Shown here: piece by piece, positions 63,577-64,000 of the stretch
Layout of the letters: each line of letters starts with the position of its first letter
Numbering within the stretch: position 1 is the stretch's first letter
Source: Cupriavidus sp. AU9028
Lineage (GTDB): Bacteria; Pseudomonadota; Gammaproteobacteria; Burkholderiales; Burkholderiaceae
Direction: 5' to 3'
Length of the DNA stretch: 64,000 nt
NCBI RefSeq assembly: GCF_019795295.1
Contig: NZ_JAIMCG010000007.1
Span: 1-64,000, forward strand
Program-made: the position numbers and the translations under genes
The notes under the pieces: model-generated
What the model saw: only the letters and a program-made list of their open reading frames with translations
Database searches by the model: none
Told to the model about the DNA's origin: nothing

Positions 63577-64000
63577 TCAGACTGCTTCGTCGGACTCGGA
63601 CGCGGGAGCCGGCGCGGGCTGGGCAACCCGCTCGAGCACCGCTGCGAAAAAGCCGTCGGTCTGGTGCAGGTGCGGATACAGCGCGAGCATCTGCCCGTCT
63701 CCGGGCAGATTGTCGATGCTGACCTTCTGCTCGGCCAGCACCGCGGAGGCCGGCACCAGCTGGAACGACGGATTGCGCGAGAGGAAGTCCCGCACGATCG
63801 CCTCGTTCTCCGCCTCCAGTACGCTGCAGGTCGCGTAAACCACGCGACCGCCCGGCTTGACCAGCCGCGCCGCCGATTCGAGGATCGCACTTTGCTTGGC
63901 GGTCAGCTCCAGCACGCTCTCCGGCGTCTGGCGCCACTTCAGGTCGGGATTGCGACGCAACGTGCCCAGGCCGCTACATGGCGCATCGACCAGTACCCGG
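63577..64000 (-). CDS. RsmB/NOP2/Sun-family RNA (cytosine-C5) methyltransferase, C-terminal part (cut by window edge)
   Basis: Only the last 140 residues are visible; the gene continues beyond 64000. Catalytic motifs are present: D-A-P-C-S-G-L-G-T-L-R-R-N-P-D (motif IV Pro-Cys) and V-Y-A-T-C-S-V-L (motif VI Thr-Cys nucleophile). The region ends with Q-T-D-G-F-F-A-A-V-L as in the family, then an Ala/Pro/Glu tail. It methylates cytosine in rRNA with SAM. RsmB itself and the RsmF-like branch cannot be told apart without the N-terminus. Confidence 0.93.
   Translation of the reverse strand, partial: RVLVDAPCSGLGTLRRNPDLKWRQTPESVLELTAKQSAILESAARLVKPGGRVVYATCSVLEAENEAIVRDFLSRNPSFQLVPASAVLAEQKVSIDNLPGDGQMLALYPHLHQTDGFFAAVLERVAQPAPAPASESDEAV

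Overview
The window is GC-rich, densely coded chromosomal DNA of a betaproteobacterium. Gene content and order (fkpB-ispH beside radC-rpmB-rpmG, nadB facing nadC-nadA, hutCHUIFG, livJHMGF) fit Burkholderiales, most likely Cupriavidus or a close relative. The genus is an inference; no 16S or database comparison was possible.

Layout. 1-2908: end of an IS110-type transposase, a palindromic repeat cluster, a periplasmic solute-binding protein, a beta-hydroxyacid dehydrogenase and an HNH protein. 3037-3121: tRNA-Leu(CAA). 3122-18645: a genomic island whose far end carries a perfect 54-bp copy of the tRNA 3' end (attL 3068-3121, attR 18592-18645). It holds a stub of an integrase, remnants of an integrative conjugative element (ICE), a type I restriction-modification operon hsdM-hsdS-hsdR with a coupled YgjP-type metallopeptidase, a heavily broken AlbA_2/RecG-like ATPase pseudogene, an orphan VbhA-like antitoxin, and a 1275-residue uncharacterised protein ending in a PD-(D/E)XK nuclease signature. 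That protein is the best candidate here for an undescribed defence gene.

18780-34508 is an accessory metabolic stretch: AraC, LysR and GlxA-type regulators, VOC/glyoxalase proteins, two SDR oxidoreductases, an MFS carrier, a 1710-residue autotransporter, an alcohol dehydrogenase and a nitroreductase. 34612-35361 is a LoiP-type lipoprotein protease.

35448-43398 (minus strand) encodes the complete five-step histidine-to-glutamate pathway via formylglutamate (hutH, hutU, hutI, hutF, hutG) with its repressor hutC. Palindromic sites of HutC type lie upstream of hutC and at the hutH start. 43645-47282 holds an NAD-dependent epimerase-like protein, a divergent 2Fe-2S/FAD reductase and a class III aminotransferase preceded by a possible leaderless Arg-rich attenuator. 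Five tandem 94-bp repeats separate this from the branched-chain amino acid ABC transporter operon livJ-livH-livM-livG-livF (52848-47809, minus).

53567-64000 is core genome: ispH-fkpB, radC, rpmB-rpmG, nadB facing nadC-nadA (de novo NAD synthesis), a fatty acid desaturase, an MscS-type channel and the C-terminal part of an RsmB/NOP-type rRNA methyltransferase cut by the window edge.
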